From Syntrophaceae bacterium UBA6109 (lineage in GTDB: Bacteria > Desulfobacterota > Syntrophia > Syntrophales > UBA6109): a stretch of 42,927 bases of DNA. Numbering within the stretch: position 1 is the first letter of the stretch; each line of letters begins with the position of its first letter. A program made the position numbers and the translations under genes. The notes beneath the pieces were generated by a model. It ran no database searches and was not told the origin of the DNA. It saw only the letters and a program-made list of their open reading frames with translations. Where the stretch lies: contig DIWJ01000006.1 of NCBI GenBank assembly GCA_002428445.1, positions 1 through 42,927 on the forward strand, in the 5' to 3' direction. Shown in pieces: positions 7,238 through 15,150 of this stretch.

Positions 7238-8641
7238 TCAGGGTTTCGTCGGCGCCGCAACGATACGGATCAGCTCGTCGAGGCTGTCGAGCTTTTCGAT
7301 CTCGCCCACCAGTTCCACGACGCGCCCGGCATCGGACGGCGTTAAGCAGGGGCGTGTGACTTCACGGAATTTATGGACGATTTCATCTTGCCGAAGCGGG
7401 TTTTCGGCCGAGCCGCGGCGCGTCAGGATTTCGCGCCGGAACGTGCGCCCGTCGCGGGTATCGACGGCAACGCGTGCGGCGTGGCGAAACGTCGCGCCGA
7501 GGGCGTCGATCTCCGGATCGATGCGGGCGTGGATGCGCGGGATGAAGCCGAGCACGCGCGGATCGCGGAGCCGGTCTTCGCTGTATTGCTCGACGAAGGC
7601 TGTGCCTTCGAGGGCAATCATCGAAAGGCCGTAATAGAGATTCATCTGCGCTGCGGTCACGCCTTGCGCCGTATATTCCCAAGCGCAGTGGACGTAGGTC
7701 GCCTCGCTGATGGCCGCATCGACCGCTGCGATGTCGTCGGCGGTCAGTTCCTGCTCGCGCATGATCTGCGCAAGAGCATCCAGGGCCGTATGGATGCTGG
7801 TCACAGCTGCATAGGCCTTGTAACCGACGTTCAGTGTCTCCCAGGATGTCCCGAGGCCGGCGACGATCTTCTCCGGTGCGGGTCTGTCGGAGTGTGTGAC
7901 CAGGTATCCTCCATAGGACGCTTCGAGCACGTCGGTGATGCCGGTGAAGCCGCGATTTGCGAGCTGCGCCGCGTACACGCCGCTCTGCGCGGCGCGTCCG
8001 GAGTGCAGGCGTTTGACCATGGCGCCTTCTTGGGAGGCCATCAGGCCTCCGGCCTGCGATCCGACAATACCGAAGGTGTGCAGTGTTTTCTCCTCATCGA
8101 GATCCAGCATGTGCGCCGCCGTTGCCGCCGCCGTAAAGACGCCCGAAGTACCCTGGGGGTGCCATCCGTTGAGCAGCAGACGCACGGTGGCGGCATTGCC
8201 AACGCGCGCGCCCACCTCGTAGCCCGCAATCATCGCGGTGATGAAGTCCTTGCCGCTCACCCCGCCTTTCGCCTCGGCGAGCGCAAGCGCCACCGGCATC
8301 GCGAGCGACCCCGGATGGATGATCGACTCTTTATGGATGTCGTCAAGCTCGAAGGCATGGCCGGCGGTGCTGTTCACCAGCGCGGCGCCCGCTGCTGAAG
8401 TCCTCCTCCCGCTGCCGAAAATGGCGGCAACCGGCTTGGCCGCCTCGGCTTCTACCATGTCCCGCACGATCCGCGTCCAGGGCAAGGTCGCGCCGTGCAG
8501 ACACACGCCGATGCTGTCGAGGATCGACAACTTGATGCGTTCCACAACATCGGGAGGAATCTGCCGGAACCGCAACTGTGAAGAAAAACGCGCAAGGTGT
8601 CGCGTCGCGTCCGGAAGAAGTGTCCTCTTGGATTCGGCCAT
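7238..8641 (-). CDS. MmgE/PrpD family protein (paralog A)
   Basis: A 467-residue member of the MmgE/PrpD superfamily, which includes 2-methylcitrate dehydratase, cis-aconitate decarboxylase and iminodisuccinate epimerase. Seen: the acidic motif HAFELDDIHKES; HPGS; the NGWHPQGTSGVF motif with its histidine; KRLHSGRAAQSG with the conserved Lys and His; and a C-terminal lid domain. All usual active-site positions are occupied. I start at the ATG at 8641, which has GGGAGAA 8 nt upstream; an upstream in-frame ATG at 8680 has no such site. The hydroxyacid dehydrogenase gene precedes it on the same strand, with the sigma54 regulator further upstream. The substrate is unknown, probably a di- or tricarboxylate. 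Confidence 0.88.
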   Translation of the reverse strand: MAESKRTLLPDATRHLARFSSQLRFRQIPPDVVERIKLSILDSIGVCLHGATLPWTRIVRDMVEAEAAKPVAAIFGSGRRTSAAGAALVNSTAGHAFELDDIHKESIIHPGSLAMPVALALAEAKGGVSGKDFITAMIAGYEVGARVGNAATVRLLLNGWHPQGTSGVFTAAATAAHMLDLDEEKTLHTFGIVGSQAGGLMASQEGAMVKRLHSGRAAQSGVYAAQLANRGFTGITDVLEASYGGYLVTHSDRPAPEKIVAGLGTSWETLNVGYKAYAAVTSIHTALDALAQIMREQELTADDIAAVDAAISEATYVHCAWEYTAQGVTAAQMNLYYGLSMIALEGTAFVEQYSEDRLRDPRVLGFIPRIHARIDPEIDALGATFRHAARVAVDTRDGRTFRREILTRRGSAENPLRQDEIVHKFREVTRPCLTPSDAGRVVELVGEIEKLDSLDELIRIVAAPTKP

Positions 8642-8795
8642 AGGATGATTCTCCCTTTCCCGTCCCACTTTCCGCCCCACTTTTGACGCATATCACTCCG
8701 CATACGTTTTGTCCATTTCCGGACCTGCCCCGATCCCAAAGCGCCTCCCGGCGCCCAGGCTCGCGACCAAACCGGGGCTGCCAGCACCGTTTCCA

Positions 8796-9683
8796 TCATT
8801 TCTCGGCGAAATCGAGATGGCACCATTCTTCCCACAGCTTCGCGAGCGACGCGTAGTCCAACGCCTCCATGCCGTGTTGCCGTGCGATTTCATACGGCGT
8901 ATGCGCGGCAAGGGTTGCAAACAACGGCACGCCGCTCTCCTGTGCAGTCTCCAGAAACAGCATGGAATCCTTGTGCGCATTTGCGACGGACATGCCGCCG
9001 GCATAGTGACCCTCCAGAATTCGTTCGCGGAAGCGGTGATCGAGTGGTCGCTGAATGCCGTCGGGCCTGCCGAGGACTTGCAGAAGCGTCTTCATGGGGA
9101 TGTCGAGTTTCCTGGCCATCGCGCCGGCCTCGATCAGCACGACCATGAGGGCGTGCATGACTCCGTTGTGAACGATCTTCATCCCGCTCCCCGCCCCGGC
9201 GGGGCCCAGGTGGTGGATCTTCCTGGCCAGCATGTCGAGCACAGGCTTCGCCTGCCGAAAAGCCGCCTCCTCGCCGCCGACAAGAAAAGTCGCGCTGCCT
9301 GCCGCCAGCGCTTTTACGCCGCCGGTGATCGCCGCGTCGACGAAGGCGACGCCGGCCGCCCGGCACATCTCATCCATCGCGCGCGCGGTCTTGGGCGTGA
9401 CGGTGCTGGTTTCGATGATGATCGACGTCCGTCCGCCGGCGCCCAGGAGATCCGCGACAACCGACTTCGATATCTCCGGCCGCGGCAGCGACAACACGAC
9501 CGTATCCGCCTTGGACGCGATTTCGGCGACTGATTCCGCCCAAACCAAGTTGAGATCGTCGAGCGCCGCCCGGCGTTCAGGGTTGGCGTCGTAACCTATC
9601 AGCGGCAGGCGGCCGGATAAGGCAAGTGCCAGCGCCGATCCTGCGTTGCCGAGCCCGATGATCCCCAGATTCATGCTCACCAT
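8796..9683 (-). CDS. NAD-dependent beta-hydroxyacid dehydrogenase (3-hydroxyisobutyrate dehydrogenase family)
   Basis: A 295-residue protein. Seen: the N-terminal Rossmann motif LGIIGLGNAGSALA; the substrate-site motif VDAAITGGVKAL; and the catalytic-lysine motif GAGSGMKIVHNG near residue 166, then an all-helical C-terminal domain. The family oxidises 3-hydroxyisobutyrate, tartronate semialdehyde, 2-(hydroxymethyl)glutarate and related hydroxyacids with NAD(P). The start ATG at 9683 has GGAGG 5 nt upstream; in-frame ATGs at 9695 and 9674 are possible. It lies between the PrpR_N/sigma54 regulator and MmgE/PrpD paralog A, so it is probably part of the same acid-catabolic pathway. 2-(Hydroxymethyl)glutarate dehydrogenase of nicotinate fermentation is in this family, which is one possible reading here. 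Confidence 0.88.
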   Translation of the reverse strand: MVSMNLGIIGLGNAGSALALALSGRLPLIGYDANPERRAALDDLNLVWAESVAEIASKADTVVLSLPRPEISKSVVADLLGAGGRTSIIIETSTVTPKTARAMDEMCRAAGVAFVDAAITGGVKALAAGSATFLVGGEEAAFRQAKPVLDMLARKIHHLGPAGAGSGMKIVHNGVMHALMVVLIEAGAMARKLDIPMKTLLQVLGRPDGIQRPLDHRFRERILEGHYAGGMSVANAHKDSMLFLETAQESGVPLFATLAAHTPYEIARQHGMEALDYASLAKLWEEWCHLDFAEK

Positions 9684-9775
9684 TCCATCCTCCATATCCG
9701 ATTGTCCGATTCGGTGTTTCCGGAGCTTTGCCCCGCACGCGGCAGAGGGCCGTTATTGGACGCCTCGCATTGGCA

Positions 9776-11704
9776 TCACGAGACTTTCTTCATTTTTCGC
9801 CAAAGGGTCGTGCGGCTGATTCCAAGCCGCCGAGCCGCCGTGGTCCTGTTGTATTTGCTTTCCTCAAGGATTTTTATCATGCGGGCGGGTCCCTCCTCCG
9901 GATTTCCTCCCGGTGCTGCTCTTGCCACCGGTCTGGCGACATCTGCTGCCTCGTTTTCGGGAGTCCCCGCTTGAGAGTAGCTGAGAAGTTCGGCGTATTG
10001 CTTCCGAAAAATATCGTCGGAGAAACTTCCTTCGCAGAGAATAATCAACCCTTCGAGAAAATTTGAAAGCTCGCGCACATTTCCGGGCCAGGACAGGGAT
10101 GCCAGTTTTTCCATGCAGGGCTTTGGCATCTCCAAGAGCGGAAGGCCGTGTTTGTGCGAGAGCTGATCAATCAGGCAGTTTGCCAGCCGGGGGACATCCT
10201 GCGGCCTCTCGCTGAGCGGCGGGATCTTCAGACTCAGGACATTGATCCTGAAAAACAGATCTTCCCGGAAATGTCCGGCAGAGATTTTGTGCCGGAGATC
10301 TTCGTTGGTCGCGGCAAGCACCCGCACATCGATCGGGATCAGCCGATCGCCGCCGACCCGCATGACTTCTCTTTCCTGCAGGACCCGGAGAAAACGGCCC
10401 TGCAGGCTCAGTGGCATGGAGCCGATCTCATCCAAAAATATGGTGCCCCGGTGGGCGAGCTCGAAGAGGCCGGTTTTGCCGCCGCGCCGCGCCCCCGTGA
10501 ACGAGCCTTCTTCATAGCCGAACAGCTCGCTCTCCAGAAGCTGTTCGGGAATGGAAGCGCAATTGATCGAGACGAAAGGGCCTGTTTTTCTTTTGCTCAA
10601 CCGATGAATGCCGTGGGCGATAATTTCCTTGCCCGTGCCGGTCGGCCCCGTGATGAGGATCGTGGAATCCCGGGCCGCATATTTCTTCACATGATTGATG
10701 AGTTTTTCCGTCTCCTGGTTGTCGTAAATGAAATCGTCGATGGCGTACTTCGCCACGAGCCCCTTCGCCATGCTTCTGCGGATTTCGCTTTCCGCTTTCA
10801 TGACGCTTTCGGTGTCCTGCAGAGTGACAATGCCTCCGATGCTCTTGTTGTCCAGTTCCGCCGGAATGTATTCGATCAGATAAGGCCTGCCCCCGATCTT
10901 TTCCACGTGATAGTTCAGAGTGCTTCCTTTACGGATGACGCGCAGGATCTCTTCCACGGGAAGAAGATCCCGTATGTTCCGGGGTTCGCTACGGTCATCG
11001 GATATTTTCAGCAGGTTCCTGGCGAGTTCGTTGGAGATCTTGACGAAACCGCTCTGATCAACGGCGATGACGCATTTCGAACCCATATCGGCGATGGTCT
11101 TGTACAGGTGCGTCTGCTCCTTTTCCCTTCTTCGATTGACGGCGACCCAGTAGGCTTCCTCCATGATGAATTCGATGGATTCGCTGCTGGAGGTGATTTC
11201 CACGCATTCCATACCCGATTGCAGGGCGAGGCTTTTCGTGATCGGTCCCCCGACGACGCCCTGGCATCCCTGCTGCTTTCCCCACAGCACGGCCTCCTCC
11301 ATCTGCCTCGTGGTTTCGTATTCGTAATAGAGGATCTCCGCGCCGATCATGCCCTTCAATTCAACGATTCGGTCGCCTTCGACATTGCCCCGGTACAGGG
11401 GAAAGAGAATCGTTTTCCATTTTTTTGCGGCGCGCCACAGGCACTGGTATACGTCAAAGAATGTAACGGGAACGCCAAGGACCGGTATGGTAAGATGTTT
11501 CCGGAGGACGCTTGCGGTGTACCGGCGGCTGATGATAACCGAAATGCCTTCGTCCTCCATTCGCTTGCCCACGGGGACAGCCGCGTCGATGCAGTAGGGT
11601 TCCACGAGAAGGCGGTAATTTTTTTTCTGTGCCAGCCGTTGGGCTTCCCTGATCAGCTCCTGGGAGGCATGGATAAGGCCGATTTGGATGCCGGATACGT
11701 TCAT
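9776..11704 (-). CDS. sigma54-dependent transcriptional activator with PrpR_N sensor, PAS, AAA+ and Fis-type HTH
   Basis: A 642-residue enhancer-binding protein. Domains in order: a PrpR_N-like sensor (residues about 5-185, the type of domain that senses propionate-pathway acids in PrpR); a PAS-like domain (about 205-320); an AAA+ domain with Walker A GPTGTGKE near 350, GSFTGA near 400 (the sigma54-contact loop, usually GAFTGA) and Walker B TIFLDEIG; and a C-terminal Fis-type helix-turn-helix (NRTTAARRLGISRTTLWRKM). The Ser in GSFTGA is an uncommon variant. I start at 11704 (AAGGAA upstream); a longer frame from 11773 has no clear site. It is divergent from the TAXI transporter and presumably activates that operon, and perhaps its own downstream genes, in response to the pathway substrate. 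Confidence 0.92.
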   Translation of the reverse strand: MNVSGIQIGLIHASQELIREAQRLAQKKNYRLLVEPYCIDAAVPVGKRMEDEGISVIISRRYTASVLRKHLTIPVLGVPVTFFDVYQCLWRAAKKWKTILFPLYRGNVEGDRIVELKGMIGAEILYYEYETTRQMEEAVLWGKQQGCQGVVGGPITKSLALQSGMECVEITSSSESIEFIMEEAYWVAVNRRREKEQTHLYKTIADMGSKCVIAVDQSGFVKISNELARNLLKISDDRSEPRNIRDLLPVEEILRVIRKGSTLNYHVEKIGGRPYLIEYIPAELDNKSIGGIVTLQDTESVMKAESEIRRSMAKGLVAKYAIDDFIYDNQETEKLINHVKKYAARDSTILITGPTGTGKEIIAHGIHRLSKRKTGPFVSINCASIPEQLLESELFGYEEGSFTGARRGGKTGLFELAHRGTIFLDEIGSMPLSLQGRFLRVLQEREVMRVGGDRLIPIDVRVLAATNEDLRHKISAGHFREDLFFRINVLSLKIPPLSERPQDVPRLANCLIDQLSHKHGLPLLEMPKPCMEKLASLSWPGNVRELSNFLEGLIILCEGSFSDDIFRKQYAELLSYSQAGTPENEAADVARPVARAAPGGNPEEGPARMIKILEESKYNRTTAARRLGISRTTLWRKMKKVS

Positions 11705-11746
11705 GGATTTTTCCTTGCAGACGAGGTTATATTTCCGCAACATACT

Positions 11747-11758
11747 GTTACATGCAAC
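11747..11758. promoter_or_regulatory. imperfect palindrome and TTGCAT repeats upstream of the regulator gene
   Basis: GTTACATGCAAC is a 12-bp near-palindrome 43 nt upstream of the regulator start. ATGCAAC recurs at 11765-11771, giving closely spaced TTGCAT-like repeats on the minus strand. This is a possible autoregulatory site. Evidence is pattern only. Confidence 0.22.
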
Positions 11759-11812
11759 GATTAAATGCAACAAATTATTTCACAGCTGCGGTTCAAGGGC
11801 CTCCTGTTCATT

Positions 11813-11830
11813 TCGGCAGGCACGTGCCGA
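11813..11830. promoter_or_regulatory. inverted repeat TCGGCA-N6-TGCCGA in the divergent intergenic region (UAS candidate)
   Basis: TCGGCA (11813-11818) and TGCCGA (11825-11830) are perfect arms, overlapping the palindrome GGCACGTGCC. The site lies about 110 bp upstream of the sigma54-like promoter at 11943-11957, the normal distance for binding of an enhancer-binding protein such as the one encoded next door. Confidence 0.38.
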
Positions 11831-11941
11831 CGAAAAATATCCGGAAAGGTATTCAGATGATCTGTAAGAAAGTCATGTGGATAGTATCGACGGTTCTCTG
11901 ATTTCCGCGATCCGATACACAGGTCCGCCAGGATTTCATTC

Positions 11942-11957
11942 CGGCATGAAAGTTGTA
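11942..11957 (+). promoter_or_regulatory. sigma54-like (-24/-12) promoter candidate for the TAXI transporter operon
   Basis: CGGCATGAAAGTTGTA keeps the -24 GG (11943-11944) and a -12 TTG at the correct spacing, compared with the family form TGGCAYG-N4-TTGCA. The -12 GC is GT here, so it is a sub-optimal match. A divergent sigma54 activator gene supports it. Confidence 0.4.
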
Positions 11958-11994
11958 ATATATACCAGATAATCTAGGTTCCGGAGAGAAAGGG

Positions 11995-12060
11995 ATGGCC
12001 CATCCGAGCGGGTGGACCATGAGAATAAGCACTCAGATGATGAAGGAGGGGAATTCATGA
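11995..12060 (+). CDS. possible 21-codon upstream ORF coupled to the TAXI receptor gene
   Basis: ATG at 11995 with GGAG 8 nt upstream opens a 21-residue frame (MAHPSGWTMRISTQMMKEGN, then S). Its TGA overlaps the receptor start codon as ATGA. This arrangement could give translational coupling. There is no protein-level support, and it may be chance. Confidence 0.25.
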   Translation: MAHPSGWTMRISTQMMKEGNS

Positions 12061-13067
12061 ATAAGATTTTGCGATCCAGATACACGGTTACGGCTGGTCT
12101 CATTGCGATGGCCCTCATCGCGCTGGTTTCTATCGGCCCGGCGGATGCAGCGGAAAAAATGTCGATGGACCGCTTGATTGTCAGCGGCGGCACCATCGGT
12201 GGAACAAGCAACCTTTCAGCGAACGCGATTGCGGCGGTCATCTTCAAGTATTGCAAGATCCCGACGACCATCACCTCGAACTCAACCTTCGCGCAGGTTT
12301 CGGTTCTCCAGAAGAAGGAAGCCGACATCTCCACGGCCGTCGGATACCAGGTCTATGATGCCTACAAGGGTATCTGGAAGGGCACCCCGTATCCGGATGC
12401 ACGCATATTGCTTCAGTCCAACATGCAAGTGTACCACTACGTCACGCTGAAGAAATCGCCGATCCGGAACTTCATGGATCTCAAAGGGAAGCGGGTCGTC
12501 GTCGGCAAGAAGGGCTTTTTCGCAGAGGATGTGACGAAGCGCATCCACACTGCGCTGGGTCTCGAGTACGGAAAATTCTTCACGCCTATGTTCCTGGGCC
12601 ATGGCGATGCCGCGGCGTCTCTGGTGAATGGAACGGTTGACGCCTATGTCGTCATGAGCAACTACCCCCAGCCGCAGGCGCAGGAAATGACGGAAAGCCA
12701 CGACTGCAATGTGCTCGGACTCGGCAAAGAGATCATGGAGAAGGTCGTCGGCAAGGACCCCAATCTGACGAAAATCACGATCCCGGCGAAAACGTATAAG
12801 GGAATGGACAAAGACGCGGATACGGTCACCGCGTGGATGCTGTACACAACGGACAAACGCCTGCCCGATGACGTCGCCTACTGCGCCACGAAAAGCTTTT
12901 TCGACAACCTGGAGTATGCGGGTGTGCACTACGCGGAACTGAAAAACTACAAGCTGAAGGATATCGAAACCTTCACCTCGGCGCCCTATCACAAGGGTGC
13001 GCTGCGGTACTTCAAGGAAAAAGGCCTGAAGGTTCTCGATGTGATGATTCCTCCGGAAGCGAAATAA
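12057..13067 (+). CDS. TAXI-family TRAP transporter solute-binding protein
   Basis: A 336-residue secreted periplasmic receptor. Seen: a Sec signal peptide (residues 1-31, hydrophobic LIAMALIALVSIG, probable cleavage after ADA); the TAXI signature in LIVSGGTIGGTSNLSANAIA; and the downstream segment DLKGKRVVVGKKG. Length and pattern match TAXI receptors (about 320-340 residues), which bind dicarboxylates, glutamate or 2-oxoacids. The ATG at 12057 has an excellent GAAGGAGGGG site. The matching fused permease follows 130 nt later, with a stable hairpin between that may adjust the receptor:permease ratio. It is the first gene of the long plus-strand MmgE/PrpD operon. Confidence 0.92.
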   Translation: MNKILRSRYTVTAGLIAMALIALVSIGPADAAEKMSMDRLIVSGGTIGGTSNLSANAIAAVIFKYCKIPTTITSNSTFAQVSVLQKKEADISTAVGYQVYDAYKGIWKGTPYPDARILLQSNMQVYHYVTLKKSPIRNFMDLKGKRVVVGKKGFFAEDVTKRIHTALGLEYGKFFTPMFLGHGDAAASLVNGTVDAYVVMSNYPQPQAQEMTESHDCNVLGLGKEIMEKVVGKDPNLTKITIPAKTYKGMDKDADTVTAWMLYTTDKRLPDDVAYCATKSFFDNLEYAGVHYAELKNYKLKDIETFTSAPYHKGALRYFKEKGLKVLDVMIPPEAK

Positions 13068-13081
13068 CGGAAGAATCCGTC

Positions 13082-13124
13082 AAACTGGGGGGTGCCGTTT
13101 GTTCGAGACGGGGCCCCCCGGTTT
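13082..13124 (+). promoter_or_regulatory. stable hairpin between receptor and permease genes
   Basis: AAACTGGGGGG (13082-13092) faces CCCCCCGGTTT (13114-13124), with an inner CCGT/ACGG stem. There is no T-tract, so it is more likely an mRNA-stabilising or partial-attenuation hairpin than a full terminator. Confidence 0.5.
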
Positions 13125-13196
13125 GGATGACCTGTTTTGCCTGCATCGGCCCGATCGTTTCGTTTGATGCATGGCAATTTTCAAGGGGGCAGATTT

Positions 13197-15065
13197 ATGA
13201 GCGACATGGCCAATAAGATCCGCACGGCATCGATCATGTTTTTTTCGGCGGCTACCGTGCTGTATTGCGTCTATACCAATTTTCTTTATCCTCCGTCGGC
13301 ATTCATACACCGCGGTTTTTACCTCGCCATGGCTTTTATCCTTTATTATCTGACACGGCTTCCGCGCGGAAAAAATGTATGGGACAATGCCCTGTTTTCC
13401 CTGGCGACGCTGGGAGGCGTAGCCGTCTGCATCTACATGGCGATTGAAGAGAACAGGATCAGCGATAATTATTACCGCGCCGAGACGCAGGACTTCTATG
13501 TATTCCTCGTGTACATCGCATCCATCATGATCGTCATTTCACGGATGTCGGGCGGAAAGATCGTGGCGGCCATGGGATTGATCGGAACGCTTTATGTCTA
13601 CATCGGTCACTACGTGCCGGGATTGTTCGGACACGACCCCTTTTCGCTTTCGCAATCCACGATGATGGTGCTGACCGACGTGGACAAGGGGGCTTTGGGC
13701 GATCTCGTCGGCCTTCTTGCTCGATTGCTGGCGATTTTCCTCATGTTTGCAGCCTTGCTCCTTGCCACGGGACTGGGCGAGTTGGTCAACGCGCTTGCAG
13801 CGCGACTTCTGGGGCATCTGAAAGGCGGACCGGCGAAAATAGCGGTCGTCTCGAGCATGCTTTTCGGAACCATCAGCGGCAGTCCCGTTGCGAACGTCGC
13901 GGCGACCGGTTCCTTCACCATCCCCCTGATGAAGAAGATCGGATATCCCCCGGAGGAGGCAGGCGCCATCGAATCCTGCGCATCGAGCGGAGGGGAGCTG
14001 GTGCCGCCCATCATGGGGCCGACGGCATTCATCATGTCCGAGATCCTCGGGATCTCCTATGGCATCATCTGCCTCTGGGGCATCGTGCCGGCATTCCTGT
14101 GGTACTGGTCCGTTTATTGGGTCGTTCATTATAATGCGTACAAATGGGATGTGCAGATCTGGTCTCCTCCGAAAGAAGAGTCGATGAAGACGATCAAGGG
14201 GACCGCTCATCTGGCGCTGGCCATCGTGTTCTTTCTGGTCTTCCTGTGGACGACGAGAATCCCCGAGATCGCCGTCTTCTGGGCGGTGATTGCCCTGTTT
14301 TTCCTGTCGTCGCTGCGGAAGGCGACGCGCCTCAACCGGAAACGCATGTCGAAATTCCTCGAGAATTTTGCCGAGAGCTTTTCGGGTATCGCGCTGCTGC
14401 TGTCGATCGTGGGCATCTTCGTTTCGGCGCTGACCTCGACGGGGTTCCACGTGAAGATCGGCATGGTCCTCTTCGGAGGCCTGCACCATTGGGCGCTGGT
14501 CGCCTTGTTTGCTTTCCTTTTGTGTGTCGTTTTCGGCATGGCAATGCCCGTCGTCGCCGCGTATCTCGCAGTCGTTTTGATCGTCGCACCCGTCATGAAG
14601 GACATGGGCTACGCCCTGCCCCTCACGCACATGCTGATCTTCTATGCCTGCTGCCTTGCCCCTCTGACGCCCCCCGTCGCCATGGCGGCTTATACGGCAA
14701 GCTCCATCTCGGGCGCCGACCCGATGAAAACGGCCTTGAAGGCGACCATGATGGGTTTCAGTCTCTGGATGATACCATTCCTGCTGTTCCGCTATGGTGC
14801 TTTCTTCGGCATGAATACGCCGATCGGCGATGTTCTCGCCTTCATGGCCATCGGCGCGGTGGGTTCCTATACGTTCATCCTCGGATCCATCGGATATTTC
14901 AGAAAACATCTGGAAACGACGATGAGAGTCGTTTTCGTCTGTCTTGGTCTGCTCTGCCTTCAGCCCCTGAATGCGATCGTTTCCGGCGTTGCGGCAGGGG
15001 GCTCCTTGCTTCTCATCGGATACCTGATTGTCCAGGACAGGAAAAGAAAGACCGCCATCGCGTAG
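13197..15065 (+). CDS. TRAP transporter fused permease (4TM + 12TM, TAXI type)
   Basis: A 622-residue polytopic membrane protein, the length of fused DctQM permeases paired with TAXI receptors. Many hydrophobic segments are evident. The large-subunit signatures include ISGSPVANVAATGSFTIPLMKK near residue 222 (written SGSPVANVAATGSFTIPL for the core), SCASSGGELVPPIMGPTAF, and FYACCLAPLTPPVAMAAY in the second half, typical of TRAP 12TM subunits. It imports the substrate with Na+ or H+. The ATG at 13197 has AAGGGGG 8 nt upstream; the longer frame from 13137 lacks a site. The MmgE/PrpD paralog B gene follows 85 nt downstream. Confidence 0.92.
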   Translation: MSDMANKIRTASIMFFSAATVLYCVYTNFLYPPSAFIHRGFYLAMAFILYYLTRLPRGKNVWDNALFSLATLGGVAVCIYMAIEENRISDNYYRAETQDFYVFLVYIASIMIVISRMSGGKIVAAMGLIGTLYVYIGHYVPGLFGHDPFSLSQSTMMVLTDVDKGALGDLVGLLARLLAIFLMFAALLLATGLGELVNALAARLLGHLKGGPAKIAVVSSMLFGTISGSPVANVAATGSFTIPLMKKIGYPPEEAGAIESCASSGGELVPPIMGPTAFIMSEILGISYGIICLWGIVPAFLWYWSVYWVVHYNAYKWDVQIWSPPKEESMKTIKGTAHLALAIVFFLVFLWTTRIPEIAVFWAVIALFFLSSLRKATRLNRKRMSKFLENFAESFSGIALLLSIVGIFVSALTSTGFHVKIGMVLFGGLHHWALVALFAFLLCVVFGMAMPVVAAYLAVVLIVAPVMKDMGYALPLTHMLIFYACCLAPLTPPVAMAAYTASSISGADPMKTALKATMMGFSLWMIPFLLFRYGAFFGMNTPIGDVLAFMAIGAVGSYTFILGSIGYFRKHLETTMRVVFVCLGLLCLQPLNAIVSGVAAGGSLLLIGYLIVQDRKRKTAIA

Positions 15066-15150
15066 GGCGATCTTTCGTAAAGAGGGCGGTTATGGCTGAT
15101 CGGAGCGGCCGCCGTTGCACAGGAGAGGGATTGAAAACGGAGTGACATTG

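Noticed and set aside
15092..15145. 17-codon frame just before MmgE/PrpD paralog B
   Set aside because: It has a weak ribosome site but no codon pattern or structure nearby; likely chance.
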